Below the pieces are notes generated by a model. It saw only the letters and a list, made by a program, of their open reading frames with translations. It ran no database searches and had not been told where the DNA came from. Positions 25,576 to 34,153 of a stretch of 64,000 bases of DNA are shown here, one piece after another. The stretch comes from Betaproteobacteria bacterium. GTDB lineage: Bacteria > Pseudomonadota > Gammaproteobacteria > Burkholderiales > Ga0077523. The stretch covers positions 1 to 64,000 of the forward strand of contig JANXYG010000009.1 of assembly GCA_025350245.1 (NCBI GenBank), in the 5' to 3' direction. The position numbers were made by a program, and so were the translations under genes. Each line of letters starts with the position of its first letter. Within the stretch, counting starts at the first letter, position 1.

Positions 25576-28258
25576 CGCTCCCGGCACTGCGTTTTTTCGG
25601 TTTTGCCGTCGGCGGTGAAGCGGGCGGTGCAGTGGCTGGCTTTGCGGCTGCCTTGGCTGGACGCTTTCCCGCCTTCGCCTCGCGCGGTGCAAACTCGAAG
25701 CCAACCTTCCCGTCTTCGCCGCGCACCAGGAACGCCGCGAACGGACGCCCTTTTTTGGATACGAATTTCGGCAGTAGGTCAGTACGGCCGGTGGCGAGGA
25801 GTTTGCGCATCTGCTCGGGTTCTATCGGTCGCTGCAGGATGATCCTGCCGCTGCGGAAATCACAGGTGCGCTCGCTCCCGACGGCCTTCTCGCATACGTA
25901 GGACAACCCATGTTCGTATACGTTGGAGCCACACTTCGGGCATGGCCCGAGGCACTCCTGCGCGCTGAAATCCACCGGCGTGGCGTCACCATTCCCGTCC
26001 CCGGTGGGATTGCCGAAGTCGAATTCAGGTGTGAAGTCGTCCTTGAGGCGGATGATGGCGGCGAATGGCCTGCCCATCCGGCTGCGAAAGCCCTGCAACG
26101 GACCGATGGTGCGGCTGGTCAGCAGGGTCTCGATCTCGTTCGCCTCCATCCGCCGTCCGGCAACCACTTTCCAGAGCGAGAAGTCGCAATTGGTGCAAAC
26201 GAATTTGCGGTAATTCTCCACCACCGTGTGCTCACATTTCGGGCATGGCACCGCGAGCGTCGCAATCGGTTCGTCGCTCAGCGTTCCCTGCTTGATGCGG
26301 TCGACAAGTTCCTGGGTCGTGTCGGTGATGTGCCGCATGAACTCCGGTCTTCCGAGGAGCCCCTGTTCCATCTGCTTGAGCTTGAACTCCCAGGTGCCGG
26401 TCAGTTCAGGGGAGCGGAGTTCGTCGATGCCAAACTTGTCGAGTGCATAAAAAAGATCGAAGGCCTTGGCAGTCGGTAACAGATCACGGCCTTCGCGGAT
26501 CAGATATTCCTCGAAGATCAGACCCTCGATGACCGCCGCGCGCGTCGCGGGTGTTCCCAATCCCTTCGCGCTCATCGCGGCACGCAGGTCTTCGTCTTCT
26601 ACGAGTTTTCCGGCACCCTCCATCGCCGACAGCAGCGTAGCTTCGTTGAAGCGAACCGGAGGCCTGGTCGCGAGCGGCTGTGCTATCACGGACAGCGTAT
26701 CGACCTCGCCACCGGTGACCGCAGCAAGGGTGGCATCGGCATCCTGCGCTTCCTTGCCGTAGACCTCAAGCCAACCGGCGTTGACCATCACCTTGCCTTC
26801 GGTGCGGAACGGATCATCGCCGATGCGCGTGATGCGGGTGGTGATCAGGTACTCCGCCGACGGAAAGAACACCGACAGGAAACGGCGAACGACGAAGTCG
26901 TAGAGCTTTAGTTCGACCTCGGAAAGACTCCTGGGCGCCTCCAGTGTCGGAATGATGGCGAAGTGATCTGATATCTTCTCGTTGTTGAAGATACGCTTGT
27001 TCGGCTTGACCCAGTTCTCGCGCAGGACACGATCGGCCAAGCCCCCATAACCAAGCACCGCAGGCGCGTCGGCGCGCAACATTTCGAGCGTCTGGCGCAC
27101 CGTCGGCAGATAGTCTTCCGGCAGTGCCCGAGCGTCGGTACGTGGATAGGTCAGAACCTTGTGCTTTTCGTACAGCGCTTGAGCGATCGACAACGTGGTC
27201 TTGGCGGAGAACCCGAAGCGCCCGTTGGCCTCGCGTTGCAAACTGGTGAGATCGAATAGCAGCGGTGGCGCCTGGGTGCTCGGCTTGGCCTCTTCGGTGA
27301 CGACACCACGTTTTCCCTCGCAACGCCCGGCAAGCGCCACGGCACGAGCCTCGTCCCAGATGCGTTCGGGGCGGATATCGGCGTCGTCCGCCTTCTTCGA
27401 TTTGTCGAACGCTTCATCGAACCAGCGGCCGGCATAGTCACCGGCATCGGCGCCGAACGTCGCGTGCACTTCCCAGTAGTTGCGCGACACGAACGCCTTG
27501 ATCCGCCGTTCGCGTTCAACCAGAACCGCCAGAGTGGGAGTCTGAACCCGACCCACGGTAGTCTTGTAGAAGCCGCCATCCTTGGAATTGAATGCCGTCA
27601 TCGCACGGGTGCCATTGATGCCCACGAGCCAGTCCGACTCGCTCCGGCACATCGCCGCATCGGCGAGTGGTTGCATCGATTCGCCGCTGCGCAATTGCGA
27701 GAAGCCGTCCCGGATGGCACTGGGCGTCATCGATTGCAGCCAAAGCCTCTCGACTGGCTTGCCCGAGCCTGCATGTTGCACGATGTAACGGAATATCAGT
27801 TCGCCTTCGCGCCCCGCGTCGCAGGCGTTGATGACACCGACGACGTCCTTGCGTTTGAGCAGACGGGTGAGGAGCTTGAGCCGCTCGGCTGTCTTCTCGA
27901 TCGGCCTGAGGTCGAAGTGCGGCGGGATCACCGGCAGGTTCGCAAACGACCATTTGCCACGCTTGACCTCGTACTCCTCGGGCGCCGCAATTTCGAGCAG
28001 ATGCCCGATCGCCGACGACAGCACGAATTCGTCGCTCTCGAAGTAGTCGCCCTGCTTGGTGAAGCCACCCAGCGCACGCGAGATGTCGGTGGCCACCGAG
28101 GGCTTCTCGGCGACGATGAGCTTCTTGCCGCCGCCCGAGGGAATCTTGGGCACCTCGGTCTTGCGTGCGGGCTTCGGCGCAGGGTCACGCGACGAAGTTA
28201 CCGCTGCGGTGGTGGTTCGCTTGCGGGCGGTGGGCATGGGTAAGGGAAAGGCCTTCAT
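25571..28258 (-). CDS. topB: DNA topoisomerase III, type IA (TopB), with extended C-terminus
   Basis: 895 residues from ATG 28258; ATG 28237 is an alternative, and further upstream codons overlap dprA. A low-complexity N-terminal lead precedes the TOPRIM domain (KKLIVAEKPS, Glu about 51; NACDAGREGEL at about 145-154). The active-site tyrosine is Y371 in LTYPRTDARALP. After the core come two zinc-ribbon-like cysteine sets (CPKCEHTV...CTNC and CPKCGSNV...C), repeats of a topoisomerase C-terminal type (GRPFAAIIRL, GRPFAAFLVR) and a basic Ala/Pro/Lys tail. It cuts one strand to relax or decatenate DNA. It is convergent with gyrB and follows dprA. Confidence 0.9.
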   Translation of the reverse strand: MKAFPLPMPTARKRTTTAAVTSSRDPAPKPARKTEVPKIPSGGGKKLIVAEKPSVATDISRALGGFTKQGDYFESDEFVLSSAIGHLLEIAAPEEYEVKRGKWSFANLPVIPPHFDLRPIEKTAERLKLLTRLLKRKDVVGVINACDAGREGELIFRYIVQHAGSGKPVERLWLQSMTPSAIRDGFSQLRSGESMQPLADAAMCRSESDWLVGINGTRAMTAFNSKDGGFYKTTVGRVQTPTLAVLVERERRIKAFVSRNYWEVHATFGADAGDYAGRWFDEAFDKSKKADDADIRPERIWDEARAVALAGRCEGKRGVVTEEAKPSTQAPPLLFDLTSLQREANGRFGFSAKTTLSIAQALYEKHKVLTYPRTDARALPEDYLPTVRQTLEMLRADAPAVLGYGGLADRVLRENWVKPNKRIFNNEKISDHFAIIPTLEAPRSLSEVELKLYDFVVRRFLSVFFPSAEYLITTRITRIGDDPFRTEGKVMVNAGWLEVYGKEAQDADATLAAVTGGEVDTLSVIAQPLATRPPVRFNEATLLSAMEGAGKLVEDEDLRAAMSAKGLGTPATRAAVIEGLIFEEYLIREGRDLLPTAKAFDLFYALDKFGIDELRSPELTGTWEFKLKQMEQGLLGRPEFMRHITDTTQELVDRIKQGTLSDEPIATLAVPCPKCEHTVVENYRKFVCTNCDFSLWKVVAGRRMEANEIETLLTSRTIGPLQGFRSRMGRPFAAIIRLKDDFTPEFDFGNPTGDGNGDATPVDFSAQECLGPCPKCGSNVYEHGLSYVCEKAVGSERTCDFRSGRIILQRPIEPEQMRKLLATGRTDLLPKFVSKKGRPFAAFLVRGEDGKVGFEFAPREAKAGKRPAKAAAKPATAPPASPPTAKPKKRSAGSG

Positions 28259-28352
28259 GAGCCCGGCCGGGCTCGGGGATGTCCGGCAAAGGCGCCGAAT
28301 GATAAGCGCACAAAATCGGCAGGTGCAAGCCGGGATCGTCGCGCCGGTGGTT

Positions 28353-29432
28353 TCAGGGCATTCGCTGCACGCGATTTCCAGGCAGCGTCGCGACGGCACC
28401 AGCCAGCTCAAGCTCGAGCAGTCTTGCGCTAAGCACGTCGGCAGCCATCCCGGTCCGACGCGCCAGTTCGTCGAGGGTACACGGATCGTGCCCGAGTTGG
28501 TGCAGGATCGGGTCATCGGCGGCCGACTCGTCCACCGGCACAGGCATCACCGGGGTCCATTGCATCCGTAATTCTTCAAGCACGTCTTCGGCGCTCTCGA
28601 CCAGTTTCGCTCCTTGCCTGATGAGGGCGTGGCATCCTCGCGATACCGGCGAGTGGATCGATCCGGGGATCGCGAACACTTCCCGCCCCTGTTCGGCGGC
28701 GAACCGGGCGGTTGTCAGCGAGCCACTTCGCACCGCCGCCTCGACCACCAATACGCCCCGTGCGAGTCCGCTGATCAGCCGGTTCCGGCGCGGGAAGTTC
28801 CAGGCTGCGACGCCAGTACCGAGCGGGAATTCGGACAGCAGCAAGCCGTCCGCGGCGATCCGATGGGCAAGCTCGCGGTTGCGGGACGGGTAGACGGTAT
28901 CGAGCCCGGTACCGGTCACGGCAATGGTCGAGCTGCGTGACAGCAGCCCACCTTCATGTGCGGCCGTATCGATACCGAGCGCCAGGCCGCTCACGATCGT
29001 CAGGCCGGCGTCACCCAGGGACCGGGAGAAGTTGCGGGCCGTCGCCATCCCTTGAGGGGTGGCGTTACGGCTGCCCACCACAGCCAGGGCGTTGTTATCG
29101 AGCAATTCGAGGCGGCCCTTTGCATACAGCAGCACCGGCGGGTCCGCTGTCTCCAGGAGCGGTCGTGGGTAGGCGGTATCTCCCAGGGTAAGGATGTGGT
29201 TGCCCGGCGCATCGGCCCAGCGGCAAGCGATCTCGACCACATCTTTCGGCGGCCCGGCCACGACGGCATCGGCGACCTTGCGAGCAACACGTTGTCGCAG
29301 GAGAGGGGCACCCGCATTCAGGACTGCGTCCGGTGAGCCGAAAGCGGCAAGCAGCGCACGCGCCGCCGCAGGACCGACTCCCGGGGTGAGAGTCAGGCGC
29401 AACCAATCGAGCAGCTCGGCACTAATGGTCAT
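28353..29432 (-). CDS. dprA: DNA processing protein DprA
   Basis: 359 residues. A helical N-terminal part (LLDWLRLTLTPGVGPAAARA) is followed by the Rossmann-like core with AVVGSRNATPQGMATARNFS, then SGLALGIDTAAHEGGL and FPRRNRLISGLARGVLVVEA. A winged-helix DML1-like domain lies at the C-terminus. DprA binds incoming single-stranded DNA and loads RecA during transformation; many non-competent species also carry it. Here it precedes topB on the minus strand and follows the LysM gene by 37 bp. Confidence 0.95.
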   Translation of the reverse strand: MTISAELLDWLRLTLTPGVGPAAARALLAAFGSPDAVLNAGAPLLRQRVARKVADAVVAGPPKDVVEIACRWADAPGNHILTLGDTAYPRPLLETADPPVLLYAKGRLELLDNNALAVVGSRNATPQGMATARNFSRSLGDAGLTIVSGLALGIDTAAHEGGLLSRSSTIAVTGTGLDTVYPSRNRELAHRIAADGLLLSEFPLGTGVAAWNFPRRNRLISGLARGVLVVEAAVRSGSLTTARFAAEQGREVFAIPGSIHSPVSRGCHALIRQGAKLVESAEDVLEELRMQWTPVMPVPVDESAADDPILHQLGHDPCTLDELARRTGMAADVLSARLLELELAGAVATLPGNRVQRMP

Positions 29433-29469
29433 GCCCGCCGCGCCGCTCGCGGCCGCATCCCGAAAGCGG

Positions 29470-30627
29470 TCAGGGCGCCCGAACGATGTCCAGCAGGTTC
29501 ACCGGTCGGGACGTGTTCATGATGAGCGCGTAGGAGACTTTCTCGAATACCCGAAACACGAACACTAGGCCGTATCGCTGGTCGGGAAGCACCACCGGAC
29601 CGGCGTTGTCGGTTTTCTTGTTTTCGCTGTAGACCGAACTGACCGACTCGCGCGCCTCGTCGTTCGTCATGCTGCGGGGCAGGCTGCGCGGCACCACCGC
29701 GCGGCCGGTGCGATAGAGCGCAAACACGTTTCCGACCTCGATCCCTTCGCGGGCCCCGCGGTTGATCACGACCACCTGCTGTTGCCCGATTTCGGAGATC
29801 ACGTTGTCGGCGGTGGACATCACGATGCCGTTCGTCCCCGGCTTGGCCGGTCGCGGCATGTAAGACCGGACATCGGACGCCGGGGCCTGCACCAGCCTGT
29901 CGCCGGTCCCGATCTCCTGTCGTGCCGACACCACGCTCACCGAGGAAATTTCGCCGAACTCGCGCACCCGGACGTCACCGAGGTAGATCACCTCATTACC
30001 AAGTAATTCGCCCGAGATCGGGTCGCGCAGCGGTTTCCCCGGCCGGTAGACCTGCCAGATCAACGCGCTGTCGGCCGGCAGGCCTTTGACGAATGCGGAA
30101 TCGCCGATGCCCAAAACGACCCGGTTTTCCTGAGTCGCGACGATTCGAGGGGCTTTCTCGAACTGATCCTGCGCGACGATCAAGGGCCGGTTCAGGAACG
30201 GTCCGATGATGCTCGACGAGATGCTCGGCACCGGCGTGGCGGAGAGCAGGTCGGAGCGAATCTTCGGTGACAGTTTGACGGTACTGCCGACGGCACCGCC
30301 CTGATTGCCGCCAGCGACGCCGTCACCTTCCAGTCGGAGGCGCGGGATACCCCCGCTGGTATCGAGGATCAGAACATTGCCCGGATAGATCAGGTGCGGA
30401 TTACGGATTTCGTCCTTGTTCATGCCCCACAGATCCGGCCAGCGCCACGGACTCTTGAGGAAGCGCTTGGAGATACCCCACAGCGTATCGCCCTTGACGA
30501 CCACATAGCGACCCGGCGGGTTATCCACCATATCGAGTGGTTGCTCTTCAGCCAGGACGCTCGCCACCGAAGCGAGAACCAACGAGAATCCCACGACTGC
30601 CGATATGATTGAACGGTGCATGTGCAT
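29470..30627 (-). CDS. Secreted LysM-domain protein
   Basis: 385 residues from ATG 30627, chosen because AGAGG lies 6 bp upstream; an upstream in-frame ATG lacks this. A signal peptide spans about residues 1-26 (IISAVVGFSLVLASVASVLA). One LysM domain (RYVVVKGDTLWGISKRFLKS to about IYPGNVLIL) should bind peptidoglycan. About 300 residues without a domain I recognise follow. LysM proteins of this length beside dprA are common in Betaproteobacteria; their precise envelope role is unknown to me. It is divergent from def across 107 bp. Confidence 0.85.
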   Translation of the reverse strand: MHMHRSIISAVVGFSLVLASVASVLAEEQPLDMVDNPPGRYVVVKGDTLWGISKRFLKSPWRWPDLWGMNKDEIRNPHLIYPGNVLILDTSGGIPRLRLEGDGVAGGNQGGAVGSTVKLSPKIRSDLLSATPVPSISSSIIGPFLNRPLIVAQDQFEKAPRIVATQENRVVLGIGDSAFVKGLPADSALIWQVYRPGKPLRDPISGELLGNEVIYLGDVRVREFGEISSVSVVSARQEIGTGDRLVQAPASDVRSYMPRPAKPGTNGIVMSTADNVISEIGQQQVVVINRGAREGIEVGNVFALYRTGRAVVPRSLPRSMTNDEARESVSSVYSENKKTDNAGPVVLPDQRYGLVFVFRVFEKVSYALIMNTSRPVNLLDIVRAP

Positions 30628-30734
30628 CCCCACCTCTGGGCCACGGAAGTTGATGCGACAATCTCCGAGTTTGCGCATCTTTACTATATTCTGCATTAGA
30701 TTTTGGTCGTAATCGACTCACTTAGCAAGCTTTT
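30628..30734. promoter_or_regulatory. Divergent promoter region, LysM gene and def
   Basis: A 107-bp gap, clearly more AT-rich than its surroundings around 30675-30725. For the LysM gene (minus strand) TTACGA followed after 18 bp by TATAGT is a fair sigma70 match. For def I see AT-rich -10-like sequence (TATATT) but no good -35. Promoters in both directions are required by gene order; the exact boxes are tentative. Confidence 0.35.
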
Positions 30735-31238
30735 ATGCCTGTCCTGCCGATCCTGAAGTACCCTGATTCCAGACTTCATACCATCGCCCGTGCCGTTACC
30801 CGCTTCGATGGGGAACTCAACTCGCTGGTCCGCGACCTCGCCCGAACCATGTACCACGCGTCGGGCATCGGCCTCGCGGCGACCCAGGTCGACGTGCACC
30901 GACGCGTTCTGGTGGTGGATGTTTCCGAGTCCCGCGACCAGCTCATGGTGATCGTGAACCCTGTCCTGGTCGAGGGCGTTGGTGAATCCGAACTCGATGA
31001 AGGGTGCCTTTCCGTGCCCGGAATCTACGAACGGGTGAGTCGATTCGATCAGGTGGTGATCCGTGCGCAGGACGCAAACGGTGACAGCCGGGATATCGCC
31101 GCCGGTGGCCTCCTGTCGGTTTGCCTCCAGCACGAGATGGACCATTTGGAAGGACGGGTGTTCGTGGAGTACTTGTCGCGACTCAAGCAAACGCGCATCG
31201 CCGCCAAACTTGGCAAACAGTCGCGGCGACCCCGGTAG
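30735..31238 (+). CDS. def: Peptide deformylase
   Basis: 167 residues with all three family motifs: GIGLAATQV (45-52), EGCLSVP (metal ligand C91) and QHEMDHLEG (H133 and H137 as ligands, E134 catalytic). It removes the formyl group from the first methionine of new proteins, using Fe2+ or another divalent metal. It is followed 9 bp later by fmt, whose product adds that formyl group, a widespread pairing. Confidence 0.97.
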   Translation: MPVLPILKYPDSRLHTIARAVTRFDGELNSLVRDLARTMYHASGIGLAATQVDVHRRVLVVDVSESRDQLMVIVNPVLVEGVGESELDEGCLSVPGIYERVSRFDQVVIRAQDANGDSRDIAAGGLLSVCLQHEMDHLEGRVFVEYLSRLKQTRIAAKLGKQSRRPR

Positions 31239-31247
31239 CGATCGGTC

Positions 31248-32195
31248 TTGCGCCTCGTTTTCGCAGGGACTCCACGGTTTGCCGCCGTGTCACTGGATGG
31301 CCTGCTAAGGGCAGGCCACGAGGTGGCGTTGGTGTTGACGCAACCCGACCGCGCGGCAGGGCGCGGTCTGAAGCCTTTGGCCAGCGAAGTGAAACAGATC
31401 GCCGCGCGTCGAGGGCTCGAGGTCGCTCAGCCCATAACCCTCAAATCGCCCGATATCCTCGAAGCGCTCAGGTCCACCGAGGCGATGGTCATGGTCGTGG
31501 TGGCCTACGGGCTGCTGCTGCCGCAAGCGGTGCTCGACCTTTTCCCGCTCGGTTGCTTGAACGTCCATGCGTCGCTGCTGCCGCGATGGCGGGGCGCGGC
31601 ACCGATACAGCGGGCGCTACTGGCCGGCGATGCGGAGTCCGGTGTCTGCATCATGCGCATGGAGGCGGGACTGGATACCGGTCCGGTTTTTCGTCGCGAA
31701 GCGATTCCGATCGCTGCTCGTGAAACCGCGGGCACGCTCCACGACCGCCTTGCCCAGGTCGGTGCCGTCGCGCTGGTGACGGTGCTGGAGAACCTGGCTG
31801 CCGGGTCGATGCAGGCCATCGCGCAGGACACCATCGCCGTCTCGTATGCTGCCAAGGTGCGTAGCGAAGACGCGATAGTGCGCTGGGCCGAGCCGGCAAT
31901 TCATCTCGACCGGGTGATCCGGGCATTTGATCCGGTACCTGGCGCCCACACGCAACTGGGTGACGGGAGGGTGAAGGTATGGCGGGCAGTGATGGAGCCG
32001 GAGATCACCGACGAAACCACCGATCCTGGCCGGATTGTCCGGATCAGCGATGCCGGTTTGCATGTGGCCTGCGGGCAGGGTTCGGTGCTGATCATCCAGG
32101 AACTTCAACGCGAGGGCGGGCGGCGGCTCCCGGTTTCCGAATTCCTGCGCGGGCACCCGCTGATGGCAGGCGACCGGTTCGGCGACGGCAGGTGA
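31248..32195 (+). CDS. fmt: Methionyl-tRNA formyltransferase
   Basis: 315 residues from TTG 31248 (TTG CGC CTC), giving MRLVFAGTPRFAAVSLDGLL; no ATG fits near. The catalytic loop LNVHASLLPRWRGAAPIQRA is complete, as are MRMEAGLDTGPVF and the C-terminal tRNA-binding domain. It formylates the initiator methionyl-tRNA with 10-formyltetrahydrofolate. It lies between def and rsmB, and the TTG start may keep its level low. Confidence 0.96.
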   Translation: MRLVFAGTPRFAAVSLDGLLRAGHEVALVLTQPDRAAGRGLKPLASEVKQIAARRGLEVAQPITLKSPDILEALRSTEAMVMVVVAYGLLLPQAVLDLFPLGCLNVHASLLPRWRGAAPIQRALLAGDAESGVCIMRMEAGLDTGPVFRREAIPIAARETAGTLHDRLAQVGAVALVTVLENLAAGSMQAIAQDTIAVSYAAKVRSEDAIVRWAEPAIHLDRVIRAFDPVPGAHTQLGDGRVKVWRAVMEPEITDETTDPGRIVRISDAGLHVACGQGSVLIIQELQREGGRRLPVSEFLRGHPLMAGDRFGDGR

Positions 32196-32210
32196 AATGA
32201 GCCGGCTGCC

Positions 32211-33482
32211 GTGATCGAGGTCCAGCGTGCCGCCGCGATCAATGTCGCCACCGTGCTTGGCGGTCACAGTCTGGCGCATATTCCGGGCGGGATCGACCTG
32301 CACTCGTTCACTCCCTCCCAGCAAGGCGCGCTACGCGATTTGACCCAGGGCACGCTGCGTCACCTCGGCCCCCTGCGCATTATCCTGGGGCTGCTGGCTG
32401 AGCGCGGGGTGAGTGATCGTGCTGTCGAATCCCTGATTCTGGTTGCGCTGTATCAGTTGATTCATACCCGGGCAGCACCGCACGCGATCGTGAATCATGC
32501 CGTCGCGGCGGTACGAGCGGGTGGCGCGCGCCAGGCTGCGGGTTTCGTCAACGCCACGTTGCGTCGCTTTCAGCGCGAGCGACCGGACTTGCTAATCGCG
32601 GCCGCGCGTTCCCCGATGGGTCGCTGGTCGCACCCGGACTGGTGGATCGAGCGGCTGCGACGACAATATCCGATCGAGGCCGACGAGATTCTCGGACAAG
32701 GACTGGGCCGGCCACCGATGAGCCTGCGGGTGAATCGCCGTCGTATCGATTCCATGGCCTACCAACAGCGGCTCGCGGAGGCGGGCATGGAAGCGCGTAT
32801 TCAGCCGCATGGCGCGATCACGCTCCTGAAACCGGTTCCAGCCGCGGCATTGCCGGGGTTCGCGACCGGACTGGTATCGATTCAGGACGCCGGCGCGCAA
32901 TATGCCGCGCAACTGCTGGATCTGCGGGATGGCCAGAAAGTGCTGGACGCCTGCGCGGCGCCCGGTGGCAAGACAGCCCACATGCTGGAGCTGGCGGACG
33001 TTTCGCTGTTGGCGCTGGATCGGGACGGTGCTCGTCTGGGTGATGCCCGCCGCAATCTCGAGCGTCTGGGCCTGGCGGCGGCTACCGCCGTGGCCGACGC
33101 TTCCGACCCGTCGATTTGGTGGGATGGCGTCGCTTTCGATCGGGTACTACTGGATGCACCCTGTACGGCTTCGGGCATCGTCCGCCGCCACCCGGACGCC
33201 AAGTGGTTGCGCCGTGAATCCGACATCGCTTCGTTCGCGCAGACGCAGCGACAACTACTGGCTGCGTTGTGGCAGGTGCTGGTGCCGGGTGGTAAATTGC
33301 TTTATGCCACCTGCTCGGTATTCGCGGAGGAAAACCGGGACACGCTCGCCGCGTTTGTGGCTGCGCATGCCGACGCCGTTGCGATCGCCATGCCGGGGCT
33401 CGTTTCCCCGTCCGGCCAACTGCTGCCGAGCCTCGATCACGATGGTTTCTATTACGCGCTGCTGCAGAAGACTCCGCGCTAG
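32211..33482 (+). CDS. rsmB: 16S rRNA (cytosine-967-C5)-methyltransferase RsmB
   Basis: 423 residues from GTG 32211. An N-terminal NusB-like RNA-binding domain (about 1-130) precedes the methyltransferase domain. The SAM loop is VLDACAAPGGKTAHMLEL. Two catalytic cysteines are seen, C318 in LLDAPCTASG and C368 in YATCSVF, at the same spacing as in E. coli. It methylates C967 of 16S rRNA. It follows fmt after 15 bp and its end overlaps the next gene in another frame. Confidence 0.95.
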   Translation: MIEVQRAAAINVATVLGGHSLAHIPGGIDLHSFTPSQQGALRDLTQGTLRHLGPLRIILGLLAERGVSDRAVESLILVALYQLIHTRAAPHAIVNHAVAAVRAGGARQAAGFVNATLRRFQRERPDLLIAAARSPMGRWSHPDWWIERLRRQYPIEADEILGQGLGRPPMSLRVNRRRIDSMAYQQRLAEAGMEARIQPHGAITLLKPVPAAALPGFATGLVSIQDAGAQYAAQLLDLRDGQKVLDACAAPGGKTAHMLELADVSLLALDRDGARLGDARRNLERLGLAAATAVADASDPSIWWDGVAFDRVLLDAPCTASGIVRRHPDAKWLRRESDIASFAQTQRQLLAALWQVLVPGGKLLYATCSVFAEENRDTLAAFVAAHADAVAIAMPGLVSPSGQLLPSLDHDGFYYALLQKTPR

Positions 33483-34041
33483 CCTGCTGCTGTTGCTGCT
33501 GTCGCTTTGCGTGGGCGCTCCGCCGGGGTTCGCCTTCGGTGCCGCCGACCCGTCGATCGACGTGCGCTCCGCCGAGATCGCGCTCGGGAGCGACGGCTAC
33601 GACCTCGACGCCGTATTCCAGATCGAACTCGGGCACACCCTCGAGGATGCCCTGGCGAAAGGCGTGGCGCTCAATTTCGTCACCGAATTCGAGATGGTCT
33701 ACGAACGCTGGTACTTGCTCAACCTGTGGAATCGGACCGTGTCGGGGTTCGATCAGCGTTTTCGTCTCACCTACAACGCCCTCACCCGTCAGTATCGGGT
33801 CGCTGCCGGTGCCCTCGCCCAGAACGTGGACACCCTGCAAGAGGCGCTGGCGGTGATGGGTCACGTACGCGGCCGCTTCGTCGCCGCCCGTGATGATCTC
33901 GAAGCCGGCACCGCCTACAGTGCGCAGATCCGGATGCGGCTGGACACCTCCCAGTTGCCGAAGCCCTTCCAGATCAATGCCATCGGTTCCCGTGGCTGGA
34001 ACCTCGCCTCCGACTGGTATCGCTGGACGGTGAAGCCGTGA
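33442..34041 (+). CDS. DUF4390 secreted protein
   Basis: 199 residues from ATG 33442, which overlaps the rsmB 3' end by 41 bp. The N-terminus is a basic stretch plus a leucine-rich core (RASLLLLLLSLCVG) with an Ala-rich end, so a signal peptide is likely, with cleavage near AFGA. The mature part (IDVRSAEIALGSDGYDLDAV) matches DUF4390 proteins, which in Betaproteobacteria sit between rsmB and ntrY. Their function is unknown; the steady link with NtrYX suggests an envelope role tied to that sensor, but this is inference from position only. Confidence 0.82.
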   Translation: MVSITRCCRRLRASLLLLLLSLCVGAPPGFAFGAADPSIDVRSAEIALGSDGYDLDAVFQIELGHTLEDALAKGVALNFVTEFEMVYERWYLLNLWNRTVSGFDQRFRLTYNALTRQYRVAAGALAQNVDTLQEALAVMGHVRGRFVAARDDLEAGTAYSAQIRMRLDTSQLPKPFQINAIGSRGWNLASDWYRWTVKP

Positions 34042-34153
34042 GACACGTGACGCGGGGCCCCGCGCGCAGCGAGGGGATCGGCACTCGGTCGAGCGGCATC
34101 GGCGGCCGACACGAGGCTGCATGCGCTCGGGCAGTGGCTCGGAGGCTGAAGCC

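Noticed and set aside
34051-34064. Palindrome CGCGGGGCCCCGCG between the DUF4390 gene and ntrY
   Set aside because: It has no loop for a hairpin and such G/C palindromes are expected now and then at this base composition; no matching copy was seen.
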